Positions 33,829 through 43,843 are shown, numbered from the stretch's first letter. The stretch is DNA of 64,000 nt from Gammaproteobacteria bacterium (GCA_030429735.1 JAUIET010000010.1:124001-188000); one strand, 5' to 3'. A program made the numbers and translations. The notes: generated from the sequence alone by a model not told the origin.

Positions 33829-35490
33829 ATGGCGTCCGACAACAGAGAAAACGAATTCACTGAACCGCCCAGACAACGAGCCAGACAGGGTATGGATGAT
33901 TTTGGTGATGACAATGAAATGACATTGATGGACTTTGTCAATGTGATTTTACATGAAAAAACCTGGTTCTTTGGTATAGCCGCGACTGTTTTTGCACTGG
34001 GTGTAGTGGCAATATTCATGATGCCAAAAATCTACGTGTCTCAAGCCTCGATCATGCTGGAGCGTGAGGGCATATACTCTGCAAACAGCACTACCAGCTC
34101 GCAAGATGTTCTTAGCTTGCGCATGCACGCTATTATTCGCACCATTCTAAGCACGGACAGCGTCACCGAAATATTAAAGAAGCACGACTTTGTTGAAGAC
34201 GATACGCCAAAGATGGAAATAAATCAGGCGATTCTGGGCTTCAGAAATGCAGCAAATTTTGAATTCGACAACGTGTCTGTATTGCGCGAGAGTACCGGTA
34301 GAGAAGGGCTGTACTCTATGGGCTTGACCGTCAGTTTTGAAAGTACCTCGCCGGAAGTTAGCTACGAAGTAACCAAAGAACTGACCGATAAGCTGCTTGG
34401 CTCTAACACTGGCAAACTCACAGCCGAAAACCAGTTCAAACTGGATTTTCTGGAAAGTAATCTTGAGGAAGTGGGCGCAAAGTTATCAAAAGCGGATGCT
34501 GAGTTAACCCAGTTTAAAGAAGAAAACGCCCTGTCTTTGCCTGAGATGCAGGCTATTGCGGTACGAAGAATTGACGATTTGCGTTACCGAATATTGCAAT
34601 CAGACGACCGTTTGAAGGTTTTGCGTGACCGGGCAGATGAAAATGACGCGCAACTGGCCTCAGTAGCGGTAGATTCTACCGTGTTCTCGACAGAAGGGCA
34701 GCGCATAGTGTCACCACAAGACCAGCTTGAATTGCTACTTGTTGAATACGCGTCCACAAAAGATAAGTACGGCCCTAGCCACCCAGATAGAATTGAGATG
34801 GAAGAAAAAATCGCCGCATTGAGAGCGCACATTGGCTCTGGAGCTGAAGAAGGCCTTGCGATGGAACTAGCACTTGCGAAGCAGGAATTGGCCTCGCTCA
34901 AAAAGCGTTATTCCAGTCAGCACCCGGATATTGCTGCCCAGGAAGAAAAGGTTGCTTATATGCAGCAGCAATTAGATTCAGGTCGTGCTAAGACCCGAGA
35001 GCAAAAAGGGTCTACCACGAACCCTATTTACAATAATCTGCTGTCTCGCCAGCGCGGTATCACTGCTGAAATAAAAATGGAACGTCAGTCGCAGCAAATT
35101 CTACAAGACGAGCTACTGGATGTTGAGCAACGTTTTCAGCGCATGCCCGAAGTGGATGCAAAACTGCGCCGTCTGGTGTCTGTGCGCGACAGGGTGGAAA
35201 GTCAGTACAATAAGATAGAAGACGAGATTCAAGAGTTATTAGAAAGCGCAGACATGCAGCAAGCAGAACTTTTCGAGCGATTTGTACTTCTGGAAGCCCC
35301 AGAAGAACCTTTCGCGCCGTCAAAGCCCAATAAAGGCATGCTTATTCCACTGTTGTTTATTTTCTCTCTCGTGCTAGCCTACGCAGCCGCGTTCATTCGG
35401 CACTATATGCAAGCCAAGATATTCAGCAGTGAAGACGTGGAACGAGTGACTACGCTGCCAGTTTTCTTGATACCTGAGTTTAATGATTAG
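33829..35490 (+). CDS. Wzc-like chain-length determinant (membrane part)
   Basis: A 553-residue polysaccharide co-polymerase. A cytoplasmic acidic N-terminus is followed by a membrane helix (about 45-65), a Wzz domain, extended coiled coils (about 200-470) and a second membrane helix (about 505-530, LIPLLFIFSLVLAYAAAFI). There is no C-terminal kinase domain; the kinase is the next gene. This split layout is common outside enterobacteria. It should control chain length and connect polymerisation with export. Confidence 0.88.
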   Translation: MASDNRENEFTEPPRQRARQGMDDFGDDNEMTLMDFVNVILHEKTWFFGIAATVFALGVVAIFMMPKIYVSQASIMLEREGIYSANSTTSSQDVLSLRMHAIIRTILSTDSVTEILKKHDFVEDDTPKMEINQAILGFRNAANFEFDNVSVLRESTGREGLYSMGLTVSFESTSPEVSYEVTKELTDKLLGSNTGKLTAENQFKLDFLESNLEEVGAKLSKADAELTQFKEENALSLPEMQAIAVRRIDDLRYRILQSDDRLKVLRDRADENDAQLASVAVDSTVFSTEGQRIVSPQDQLELLLVEYASTKDKYGPSHPDRIEMEEKIAALRAHIGSGAEEGLAMELALAKQELASLKKRYSSQHPDIAAQEEKVAYMQQQLDSGRAKTREQKGSTTNPIYNNLLSRQRGITAEIKMERQSQQILQDELLDVEQRFQRMPEVDAKLRRLVSVRDRVESQYNKIEDEIQELLESADMQQAELFERFVLLEAPEEPFAPSKPNKGMLIPLLFIFSLVLAYAAAFIRHYMQAKIFSSEDVERVTTLPVFLIPEFND

Positions 35491-35547
35491 TGCGCCAGGG
35501 TATGGCATTGCAAGTTAAATTTGCCTAATAGTTAAAGGAGTTTCGCG

Positions 35548-36417
35548 GTGAAAAGCAAAATATTTGGATCAACTGCTGAAAGTGAGCCCGAGGTACACCA
35601 TGCAGAGCAAAAGTTTCGAAAAGACCGGGATGACGCAGATGCTGGCGGCGGTGCTGTCGTGTTAAATAGCGGCGCTGCACAGTCAGAAGATTCGCCTAAG
35701 TTCGATTTGGGCGATATGAAAGGCCATTTCGAAGTGGTTGATACTGAACGTTTGCTAGACCATCACATTTTTGTTCGTGGTGTGAACAAAGAAGCAAAAA
35801 TAGCGATCAGTGCCTACAAGAACCTTCGAACCCGCGTGATGCTCAAAATGAGCGACCTTGGTGTGAATACGGTCATGGTAGTGGGTGCGGCGCAAAACGT
35901 CGGTAAAACTCTAACATCAATCAATCTTGCGATAGCGATGGCCAGGCAGGAAGAAAAGCGTGTGCTGTTGGTAGATATGGACTTGCGTTCACCGAGTTTG
36001 CACCACTTGTTTGGCTTCGAGCCTAAAGGCAATATTGTTGATGTAGCAGAAGGCCGTAAGAAATTGTCAGACATTCTCGTAGACCCGGGTATTCCTGGAT
36101 TAAAAATAGTGCCGGGCAGTGTTCGCCATGAAGACTCTGCAGAGGCTATGGTTGCACCGCGTATGCGTGAGTTGCTTGATACGCTAAAGGGTCTGAAAGA
36201 TACGATGATTGTTTTTGACACTCCGCCTGTACTGGGTTGCGACGATGTGCCTTTTGTAGCTCCCTACATGGAGTCAGCGTTGTTCGTGGTGCGTGAAGGT
36301 TCAACCAGCCGCAAAGAGCTAGAACAAAGCCTTGAGATGCTGGACAACCGAGTGAATATTCTGGGTGTGGCAATTAATCGCTCTAGCGAAGGTAATTTCA
36401 GCTCTTACTACTATTAG
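35548..36417 (+). CDS. BY-kinase (CpsD/CapB-like tyrosine kinase)
   Basis: A 289-residue bacterial tyrosine kinase. Walker A is GAAQNVGKT (113-121), Walker A' LLVDMD (140-145) and Walker B VFDTPP. A C-terminal tyrosine cluster (SSYYY, residues 287-289) is the usual autophosphorylation site. The first 60 residues are acidic and low-complexity. The GTG start at 35548 has AAAGGAG about eight bases upstream. It pairs with the Wzc-like membrane protein; the phosphatase gene converges from the other side. Confidence 0.9.
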   Translation: MKSKIFGSTAESEPEVHHAEQKFRKDRDDADAGGGAVVLNSGAAQSEDSPKFDLGDMKGHFEVVDTERLLDHHIFVRGVNKEAKIAISAYKNLRTRVMLKMSDLGVNTVMVVGAAQNVGKTLTSINLAIAMARQEEKRVLLVDMDLRSPSLHHLFGFEPKGNIVDVAEGRKKLSDILVDPGIPGLKIVPGSVRHEDSAEAMVAPRMRELLDTLKGLKDTMIVFDTPPVLGCDDVPFVAPYMESALFVVREGSTSRKELEQSLEMLDNRVNILGVAINRSSEGNFSSYYY

Positions 36418-36463
36418 ACCTCTTCATTACAGTTTGTTGGCGCTCTGTATTAACGGAGCTGGT

Positions 36464-37045
36464 TCAATCTTGGTTGGATAACTCTTCCAGAGTTTCGCTG
36501 TCTTGTTCAATTTGGCTGCTTTCCAGCCGGCCAGCAAGATCTGTATTTACAATGTGTTCCAGCAATCCAATACACCCCTGCTCCACAAGATCCAGCGCCA
36601 CCACAAAGTCATTGGTGGCACCGTAATATGGGTCCGGAATATCTAAACTGCCCTGATATTCGTTGCTAAATGACATCAACAACGCTGCTGTGCCAGCGAA
36701 AGTAGGCGGCTGCATACTTTCAATGTGGTTGAGATGGCCACTGTCCATGGCAATTATGTAGTCGAATCTCATGAAGTCTTCGTCGAGCAAAGGTCGCGCA
36801 ATCAGGTGGGACAGGTCGTACCCGGCTTTGACGGCAATCTTTTGCGCACGAGCCTCAGGCGGCTTGCCCGTATGCTGCGCTTTCGTTCCCGCAGAGTCCA
36901 CATTGAAATACGCCTCAAGATTTGTTCGTTTTAGGTAATCCTCAAACACGCCATGCGCTGTTGGCGAGCGGCACACGTTAGCCGTGCAAACAAACAAAAC
37001 ACTGACTTTGTCGGTAGTCGAAACTTCGTCAGGTGTTTCAATCAT
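36464..37045 (-). CDS. Low-molecular-weight protein tyrosine phosphatase (Wzb-like)
   Basis: A 193-residue LMW-PTP. The P-loop VCTANVCRSP contains the C-x5-R catalytic motif near residue 20, and the general-acid loop is DIPDPYYG. A 25-residue acidic C-terminal extension is present. It should dephosphorylate the BY-kinase tail, so both arms of the phosphorylation cycle are encoded here. It is cotranscribed with the WecA-like gene, directly abutting its stop, and is convergent to the kinase gene. Confidence 0.88.
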   Translation of the reverse strand: MIETPDEVSTTDKVSVLFVCTANVCRSPTAHGVFEDYLKRTNLEAYFNVDSAGTKAQHTGKPPEARAQKIAVKAGYDLSHLIARPLLDEDFMRFDYIIAMDSGHLNHIESMQPPTFAGTAALLMSFSNEYQGSLDIPDPYYGATNDFVVALDLVEQGCIGLLEHIVNTDLAGRLESSQIEQDSETLEELSNQD

Positions 37046-38665
37046 TCAAGTTAACGCCACAAAAAACAAACCAACAAGACAACCAATGTTTAACAACGTA
37101 CGCCTTGGGCGACCAATTGTAATCAAGAATTCAATGATAAACACAAATATCGTAATTCGCATGGTGAGATATTGTGCTGACTCTTCTATTGGTAAAGCCT
37201 GCAAAAACAGAAGAATTAATACAATAAGCAAGTCTTGGGTGGTGAGTGAATAAACACTGCGCCTGGATATCCGAATGCACAACGCCAGAAAGGCCAGGGT
37301 AAATAACAAGCTTATGTCCAGCGTATAGCGCCAGATGGACGTTAGACCAACAAACGAAGCATGGTAGAAAACAACTGCTGCCGCTGTACTGGTGTTGAGG
37401 CGAAGTAAGATTGTAGACTGTGAATGCCCCCGTTTTGCTACTAACAGATAAATTGCCAATAGTAGTAGCGCAATCGCGTAGGCAAGCCGTGAAGTCTGGT
37501 CATCCACTGTTGCATAGAGTGAGCTGACCGCGCCAATGCCCAAGGTGGCCAGTAATAGGTACGACAACAAATGCGTATGGCCTTCATACAGATCGCCAAT
37601 TGGTCTAAAGAAAGCATTGCGTTGTTCATCAATGACGTTTTGAACCTTTGCAGCTTTCGGATTTAGAATGACATTTTTGGCTATAACGAGCCCGCCGATT
37701 AAGGCGGCACAAAACGCCAGATAGCTCGAGATAACCACCAGGTCTGATTGGTAACGCAAGGTATAGGCGATAGCAATCAATAGCAGTTGCAGGCAGTAGT
37801 AAACGGCTACAGCTTCATGTTTCTCCATACCCAGGCGCACCAGCCGGTGATGCAAGTGACTGCTGTCAGCCACGAATGGTGATTTTCCGTTCTTGATTCT
37901 GACTGCCATTACGTAAACCGTGTCGAGAATTGGCAGCCCCAGAATCAGCAGTGGCAAGGCCGAATTATAGCTAACGCTGCTCTGTTGAGTGGCAAGTACC
38001 GCTAAACTGGCCGCCATAAATCCAATAAACTGGCTGCCGGAGTCACCCATAAATATGGTGGCCGGGTGAGTATTAAAACGCAGAAAACCGGCTATAGCGC
38101 CAGCAATGGCAACTGAGAGAATCGTGATGGTGTAATCATCAGTGAAATACGCCAATATCGCAATAACGCCCAAGCCCAGAAACGTTGAGCCGCCAGCTAG
38201 GCCATCCAGCCCATCAGAGAGATTAACGGCGTTAGTGACACCCACCAGGAAAAAGAAGGTAACCAGATAACTAACCCATTCTGGCAAGCCTCCGGCGGTG
38301 ACAAGTGGTATGTCAGTAATGAGAACCCCACCAAGCATCGCCAAAATAGCAGCGCCAAATTGACCGCCGAATTTCCACCAGTAATTTAAGTTGCATGCAT
38401 CATCAATTAAGCCAAAAACAAAAATCAGAGCGCCTGCTGCCATTAGGCCAGTGATGTATGATATGTCAGCGGTTGAAAGCAGCAAGGCGATGACCGTAGA
38501 TGCAAAAATAGCAATGCCACCCGCTCTGGAGATAGAGACACTGTGCGACTTTCGCTCCTCGTTGGGGTGATCAATCAACCCCAATCTTACTGAGTAGCGC
38601 AATAAGACAGGAATCAAAAGCGAACAAGTAAATAATGCCGCAAGAAATGGAAGGGAATGGGCCAA
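37046..38665 (-). CDS. WecA/MraY-family initiating phosphosugar transferase, C-terminally extended
   Basis: A 539-residue polyprenyl-phosphate N-acetylhexosamine-1-phosphate transferase. All family motifs are present: GLIDDACNLNYWWKFGGQ, NAVNLSDGLDGLAGG, THPATIFMGDSGSQF and HLHHRLVRLG. The catalytic core needs only about 340 residues; here a further 190 or so add about six extra membrane helices (from about residue 350). It starts repeat-unit synthesis on undecaprenyl phosphate. It is divergent from the double aminotransferase gene across 116 bases. Confidence 0.9.
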   Translation of the reverse strand: MAHSLPFLAALFTCSLLIPVLLRYSVRLGLIDHPNEERKSHSVSISRAGGIAIFASTVIALLLSTADISYITGLMAAGALIFVFGLIDDACNLNYWWKFGGQFGAAILAMLGGVLITDIPLVTAGGLPEWVSYLVTFFFLVGVTNAVNLSDGLDGLAGGSTFLGLGVIAILAYFTDDYTITILSVAIAGAIAGFLRFNTHPATIFMGDSGSQFIGFMAASLAVLATQQSSVSYNSALPLLILGLPILDTVYVMAVRIKNGKSPFVADSSHLHHRLVRLGMEKHEAVAVYYCLQLLLIAIAYTLRYQSDLVVISSYLAFCAALIGGLVIAKNVILNPKAAKVQNVIDEQRNAFFRPIGDLYEGHTHLLSYLLLATLGIGAVSSLYATVDDQTSRLAYAIALLLLAIYLLVAKRGHSQSTILLRLNTSTAAAVVFYHASFVGLTSIWRYTLDISLLFTLAFLALCIRISRRSVYSLTTQDLLIVLILLFLQALPIEESAQYLTMRITIFVFIIEFLITIGRPRRTLLNIGCLVGLFFVALT

Positions 38666-38781
38666 AGCAATCTCCGTATTACAGTGACCATTGTATTGCT
38701 TTGTTCGGCTAAATCCTGACCGTTTGTCGTTAAAAAAAGCATCGCTTTACACAAACTTGCACAGCAGAAGTAGAATGGGCA

Positions 38782-41106
38782 ATGATTCCATTATCAGTAC
38801 CAAACCTCTCAGGGAACGAGTGGCGCTATGTCAAAGACTGTCTTGATACTGGCTGGATATCTTCCGCTGGCGAGTACGTCACGCAATTTGAGAACCGCGT
38901 CGCCGAATACACCGGTGCCAAGCACGCAATAGCATGTGTGAATGGCACCGCGGGGCTGCATATTGCGTTGCAACTGGCTGGTGTTGGTTCTGGCGACTAT
39001 GTGGTTGTTCCTAATCTCACGTTCGTGGCAACGCTGAATGCAATAAAATACTGTGGCGCCAGCCCACTACTGATAGATATAGACGCAAACTCCTGGCAAA
39101 TGGATGTGAGTTTGCTGGACGAATTTTTACAACAGAAAACGTCATTTGAAGGAAACCAAAGAGTACTGAGTGCAGACGGCAGAGCCATTAAAGCGCTGCT
39201 TCCCGTGCATGTGCTGGGCAATGTTGGGGACATGCAGCACCTAGAAAAAATTGGCTTGCAGTATGGTATCCCGATAGTAGAGGACGCCTGTGAGGCTCTT
39301 GGTTCATACTACAAAGGCCGGCATTGTGGCATTGATAACACAATGAGTGTGCTTAGCTTCAATGGCAACAAGATCATATCTACCGGTGGCGGCGGTATGA
39401 TTCTCACATCAGATACTGAATTGGCCCGCCAGGCATCTCATTTAACGACTCAGGCAAAAATAGCGGTAGATGAATACGACCATGACCAGGTTGCTTACAA
39501 TTATCGCTTGGTTAACGTATTGGCAGCCATTGGTCTTGCTCAAATGGAAAAGTTCACCGAAGTGCTGGCCCGCAATAAACGACGGGATCAATTTTATCGG
39601 GAGGAACTGGGGCGTTTCAATCTATTTGATTTTCAGGAAGTTAGCCCGGAAGTAAACCCAAATTGTTGGTTGTTCACTTTCCGAACCGCAAAAAAGGCGG
39701 AGTTGATCGCGTTTTTGGATGAGCAGGGGGTGCAATCGCGGCCATTCTGGCGGCCGATGAACAGTTTGCCAATGTATTCCAACGAACAATACGTAACTCA
39801 CAACGATGCGGCCTATCTCGTGTACCAAGAGGCGATCAGTATACCCAGTTCCAGCTCAATTACTGACGCTGAGTTAGAGCAGGTAGTTGAGGCAATTGCG
39901 CGCTTTTTTGATCGAAGTGTTCCACAGCGCTCACTGAGTGCGTTAGAGCCAAAGCTGACAGAAGCGCAGCCAGATTGGAAAGTGCAACTGTTCGAATTGA
40001 ACTACGACGATGCAGAAGCGTCTGCGGCCAAACGAGTGATAGACAGCCGCTGGATCACTATGGGTGATCAAATTAAAACGTTTGAGTTAAAGTTTGCTGA
40101 GCTGCTGCAAAACAGAGTGATGTGTAAGGCTATGTCCAGTTGTACAGCAGCGTTGCATACCGCTCTGATGGCGCTGGATATTGGTGTTGGCGACGAAGTT
40201 ATTGTACCTGCCCTAACGTTTGTTGCAGATGCAAATGTGTGCCGAATTGTTGGTGCTACTCCCGTACCTGCCGATTGTGATTCGATGAATCACTGGAATA
40301 TGTCAGCAGCAACGATTGAGGCAAAAATAACTGAGAAAACAAGGGCTGTCATCATCGTTCATTATGCCGGCTACAGTTGCGATATGGACCCAATCGTCGA
40401 CTTATGCAAGCGAAAAAACCTCTTTCTAATTGAGGATGCCGCACATGCACCCGGTGCCAGCTACAAAGGGCAGCCCTGTGGCACATTTGGTGATTTTGGT
40501 TGCTTTTCTTTTTTTACGAACAAGAATATATCTATCGGTGAAGGCGGTATGTTAGTGACCGCTTCGAAAGAGTTAGCCGAAAAAACGGGTTTTATTCGGT
40601 CGCAGGGAATGACCAGCCAAACCCTAGACAGGCATAGAGGGCGCGCCAATACATACGATGTTGCTATTCCCGGTCTAAACTACCGTATGGACGAAATGCG
40701 CGCCGCAATTGGTTTGGCGCAACTTGAGAAATTGGCACCAGGCAACAGCGCGCGTCGAAACTTGTCACTTCGATATAGAGAACTGCTAGCGGACTGCGAG
40801 GGTATTCTTATTCCATTCACGGTAAATGAAAACTCTGAACCTGCATTTCATATTTTTCCAGTGTTGTTACCCGATCGAGTCGAAAGAACAGCCGTGATAA
40901 AAAGCATGCAGGCAGATCAGATACAAACAAGCATCCACTATTTATCGTTTCGAGAGTTCACGGCTTATCAAGACGCAGAATTTGGCCCTACACCGAATGC
41001 GGATGTTATATCGAAGAGGGTGCTCACGTTGCCGTTATTTCCGACCATGACCGTTACGCAGTGCGAGCAGGTGGTTGCCAGCTTGCGCAAGGCGCTAGGG
41101 CAATAG
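38782..41106 (+). CDS. Tandem fusion of two DegT/DnrJ/EryC1 aminotransferases
   Basis: A 774-residue protein made of two complete PLP-dependent sugar aminotransferase domains. Domain 1 (about 1-375) starts PLSVPNLSGNEWRYVKDCL and carries Lys197 in FNGNKIISTGGGG. Domain 2 (about 392-774) carries Lys581 in FFTNKNISIGEGG. Both Lys are positioned to bind PLP, and both domains keep the DAC/DAA and C-terminal substrate segments, so both may be active. Domain 1 resembles LegC/PerA-like enzymes. The gene opens locus B ahead of the sugar-transferase gene. The dual reaction is unknown. Confidence 0.87.
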   Translation: MIPLSVPNLSGNEWRYVKDCLDTGWISSAGEYVTQFENRVAEYTGAKHAIACVNGTAGLHIALQLAGVGSGDYVVVPNLTFVATLNAIKYCGASPLLIDIDANSWQMDVSLLDEFLQQKTSFEGNQRVLSADGRAIKALLPVHVLGNVGDMQHLEKIGLQYGIPIVEDACEALGSYYKGRHCGIDNTMSVLSFNGNKIISTGGGGMILTSDTELARQASHLTTQAKIAVDEYDHDQVAYNYRLVNVLAAIGLAQMEKFTEVLARNKRRDQFYREELGRFNLFDFQEVSPEVNPNCWLFTFRTAKKAELIAFLDEQGVQSRPFWRPMNSLPMYSNEQYVTHNDAAYLVYQEAISIPSSSSITDAELEQVVEAIARFFDRSVPQRSLSALEPKLTEAQPDWKVQLFELNYDDAEASAAKRVIDSRWITMGDQIKTFELKFAELLQNRVMCKAMSSCTAALHTALMALDIGVGDEVIVPALTFVADANVCRIVGATPVPADCDSMNHWNMSAATIEAKITEKTRAVIIVHYAGYSCDMDPIVDLCKRKNLFLIEDAAHAPGASYKGQPCGTFGDFGCFSFFTNKNISIGEGGMLVTASKELAEKTGFIRSQGMTSQTLDRHRGRANTYDVAIPGLNYRMDEMRAAIGLAQLEKLAPGNSARRNLSLRYRELLADCEGILIPFTVNENSEPAFHIFPVLLPDRVERTAVIKSMQADQIQTSIHYLSFREFTAYQDAEFGPTPNADVISKRVLTLPLFPTMTVTQCEQVVASLRKALGQ

Positions 41107-41123
41107 AAAGGTAGATCACTCGC

Positions 41124-41795
41124 TTGATACGATTTCTAGACATAGTATTGTCTTCAATTGCGTTAATTCTTTTGCTGCCGGTACTACTTCTTGTTGCGGT
41201 GATTTTAGCCCTGACCGGAGAGCGGCAGGTTTTTTACAAGCAATCGCGTATCGGGCTGCAAGGCGCGGAATTTTCACTTCTGAAGTTTGCAACGATGAAG
41301 AAAGATAGCGTGAGCATCGGCGGGCCACTAACTAAGAGAGATGACCCAAGAGTATTGCCATTTGGACGCATTCTGCGAGCTACGAAGATCAATGAATTAC
41401 CACAACTAATTAATGTGCTGTGTGGTGATATGAGTATTATTGGTCCGAGACCCCAGATACACGCCCATTTCCTGCTCTATGATGAGTCAGTGCGAAGCGA
41501 GCTGATAAAGATTAAACCGGGGTTGAGCGGTACGGGGTCGATCATTTTTAGGGATGAAGAGCGGTTGTTTGAACTGATCGACGGTGAAAGAGATGATATA
41601 TACGCTAGTCATATAGCTCCTTATAAAGGATTGGTCGAAGCTTGGTATGTAGATAACTACTCGGTTTTCACCTATTTTTTGCTTATATTTTTGACAATTG
41701 AGGTAGTCGTCAGACCAGAGAGCAAACTGTACCAAAAATTGCTACCGACTTTGCCAGTACCGCGAGGAGAGTTGGCGCGCCATTTTAATAACTAA
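41124..41795 (+). CDS. Bacterial sugar transferase (monotopic initiating PGT)
   Basis: A 223-residue phosphoglycosyltransferase with one N-terminal membrane hairpin (about 2-28) and the catalytic core: FYKQSRIGLQGAEFSLLKFATM, ATKINELPQLINVLCGDMSIIGPRP and KPGLSGTG. It transfers a sugar-1-phosphate to undecaprenyl phosphate (PglC/WcaJ-like). A TTG start at 41124 follows AAAGG. It lies 17 bases after the fused aminotransferase, suggesting a 4-amino sugar as its substrate. It is the second initiating enzyme in the window. Confidence 0.88.
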   Translation: MIRFLDIVLSSIALILLLPVLLLVAVILALTGERQVFYKQSRIGLQGAEFSLLKFATMKKDSVSIGGPLTKRDDPRVLPFGRILRATKINELPQLINVLCGDMSIIGPRPQIHAHFLLYDESVRSELIKIKPGLSGTGSIIFRDEERLFELIDGERDDIYASHIAPYKGLVEAWYVDNYSVFTYFLLIFLTIEVVVRPESKLYQKLLPTLPVPRGELARHFNN

Positions 41796-41904
41796 GCCAG
41801 CCCCAGAGCACGAGCAAGAGGGTTTGACAAAAACTTAAGTTATTCAGTGCTTGGCAAAACGAACCAGCTAATATTGCTTAGAAGTCCAATCGATCAAGTC
41901 AGTG

Positions 41905-42603
41905 CTATTTGCGAGCCACGCCGAAAGCGATGTAATGCCATTGACTAGGCAGAAACCCATCAAACAAAATGCTGTCGATGCGGCCTAATAGCTTACGTTG
42001 ACGTTCGCTGCGACCAAGCGCACCCAAAAACCCGACAGTATCAAATTTAGCTGAGGAAAATCCTGCCATATAGGTTTCGAGCTCAGACAATTGCGGGTAA
42101 TTCCATGATTGTGCCCAGGGTACGGTTCTTTTTCTAAGAAAGCGATGCAGTGGAGAGGCGCTTAGATTTTCGGCAAAAAACAATTCACCGTTAGGCTTAA
42201 GGGCACTATGCATGTTCTTGATGGCCAAGTGTTGATTTTCTGCACCGTTACTTAGCCCCACGTCTTCTCCTATTCCGCCGAGTACAGATTTGAAGACAAC
42301 AATATCAAATTCGTTTTCATACTGTAAATCCAGCGCGTTAGCAGAGGCATAGACAATATTGCCTTTTGTTTCAGATTTCTGATGCAGCAATTTGGCCTCT
42401 TCAGAAGGTCCAAACAAATCTGTACAGACAACTTCGGCTCCTTGAGTAGCCAGCCACAGGCTCAGGCCACCATGGCGGCTGCCAACTTCAAGTACGCGGC
42501 AATCAGATATGCGTTTTGACGTATGCTGTATCCAAAAACTAAGCGCCTTGGACCAATTGATTATGTCCCATTCCACAAATTTAGAATTGTCAGATACGAG
42601 CAT
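41905..42603 (-). CDS. SAM-dependent methyltransferase
   Basis: A 232-residue class I methyltransferase. The SAM motif is CRVLEVGSRHGGLSLWLA, followed by VVCTDLF (acidic ribose-binding residue) and FDIVVFKSVLGGIG. I chose the ATG at 42603, one base beyond the upstream GT2 stop, over a TTG at 42621 that would overlap it. It probably methylates a sugar or acyl substituent in the locus B glycan. The fold call is secure, the substrate unknown. Confidence 0.8.
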   Translation of the reverse strand: MLVSDNSKFVEWDIINWSKALSFWIQHTSKRISDCRVLEVGSRHGGLSLWLATQGAEVVCTDLFGPSEEAKLLHQKSETKGNIVYASANALDLQYENEFDIVVFKSVLGGIGEDVGLSNGAENQHLAIKNMHSALKPNGELFFAENLSASPLHRFLRKRTVPWAQSWNYPQLSELETYMAGFSSAKFDTVGFLGALGRSERQRKLLGRIDSILFDGFLPSQWHYIAFGVARK

Positions 42604-42604
42604 A

Positions 42605-43654
42605 CTAGCGATTAACGTCAAGATTTATTTTTGTAGTCGTCTTTCTGTTCGGCCCTATTAGTTTAAACAAACCAATTAGATAACCGAAGCCGTAAGCGAA
42701 GTGCATGTATACGAAAGAGCGGAATAGCGCTCTGCAATATCGACCACGCGGTCCTTTATTCGTTGCAGCGCTCAATTTGCAAGAAATCATCACATTGACA
42801 GACACATAAATGGCTAGCAGCAGTGCGAAGAGTAGCAAAAACGCAGCGTGAAATGGTATTAGAGCCAGGCTGCCCATTAAACCGGTAACAAGAGCTAGTG
42901 GTGCTAGCTGGCGTACCGTCACTGGGCTACCCAGCTTCATTGCCACCATTGGCTTAAACAGCCCATACTGGTAGTACATTCGCCATAATGATTCGAAATT
43001 GGTACGAGCAAAATACGTAACGACAATATCTGGTATCAGGTAGATCTTTCCGCCATTGCGTAATAGGCGACCGTTAAATTCATCATCCTGGTTGCGCGTC
43101 AGGTCCGTATCAAATAGGCCAATTTGATCAAAAAGTGTTTTCGAGTAGCAACCAAACGGTACGGTATCAACACTTTGCGGTTCCTTAACTCCGGTTCGAA
43201 AAAGAGAATTCCCTACACCAAACCAATGGGAGCAAGCTTGAGCGATTGCACCAGCCTCCGTAGAGTTGTTACCTGGCTCAGTACTGAGCACAGCACCAAC
43301 ATTGTCAGCATCTAATTTCTCGTACCAATACAGCAATTGACTGATGTAGTTGGCAGGGTAGCTACAATGCACGTCCATGCGAATAATGTACCGTCCTGAT
43401 CCATGTCTAATTCCAAGGTTCAATGCATACGGTACAGTGCGATGCTGATTGTCTAACAGCCTTATCTGTGGGTGCTTAGATGCATACGATTGAATAATGT
43501 CTCGGGTGCCGTCACTACTCATGCCGTCGACGAGTATCACTTCAAAGCCGCTCGGGTCAAAGTCCTGTTCCAAAATACTGTCCAAGCAAGCTGCAATATA
43601 AGTAAATTCATTACAGCATGGGATAATTATTGAAACGCGGATATCTTCGTTCAT
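42605..43654 (-). CDS. GT2 family glycosyltransferase (ExoA-like)
   Basis: A 349-residue GT-A enzyme. The N-terminal VSIIIPCCNEFTYIAACLDS, LVDGMSSDGTRDII and the metal-binding RMDVHCSYP (DxH variant of DxD) are typical of the ExoA-like group. QDDEFNGRLLRNGG holds the catalytic base region, and two to three membrane helices close the C-terminus. It is paired with the methyltransferase gene on the minus strand and divergent from the second acyltransferase gene. Confidence 0.88.
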   Translation of the reverse strand: MNEDIRVSIIIPCCNEFTYIAACLDSILEQDFDPSGFEVILVDGMSSDGTRDIIQSYASKHPQIRLLDNQHRTVPYALNLGIRHGSGRYIIRMDVHCSYPANYISQLLYWYEKLDADNVGAVLSTEPGNNSTEAGAIAQACSHWFGVGNSLFRTGVKEPQSVDTVPFGCYSKTLFDQIGLFDTDLTRNQDDEFNGRLLRNGGKIYLIPDIVVTYFARTNFESLWRMYYQYGLFKPMVAMKLGSPVTVRQLAPLALVTGLMGSLALIPFHAAFLLLFALLLAIYVSVNVMISCKLSAATNKGPRGRYCRALFRSFVYMHFAYGFGYLIGLFKLIGPNRKTTTKINLDVNR

Positions 43655-43843
43655 CTGCGAAGCCTGGTTATTGGAGACAGTGTATTTTTCAAGTGATCTA
43701 TTATTCGTTCAAGTCGCAAAGCTTTACAAGCCACCATTTGTCGGAAATATGGTTTCAATGAACATACTTTCGATTCCAGGCATCCACTCAGTGTAATAAT
43801 AACCGCATGATCAGAACCCCATTATTCCATATCATTATCTGCA

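Noticed and set aside
31808-36417. Exosortase (XrtA/PEP-CTERM) system
   Set aside because: The short Wza and barrel resemble such loci, but no exosortase-like membrane protein with its Cys/Arg/His motifs and no PEP-CTERM tail was seen.
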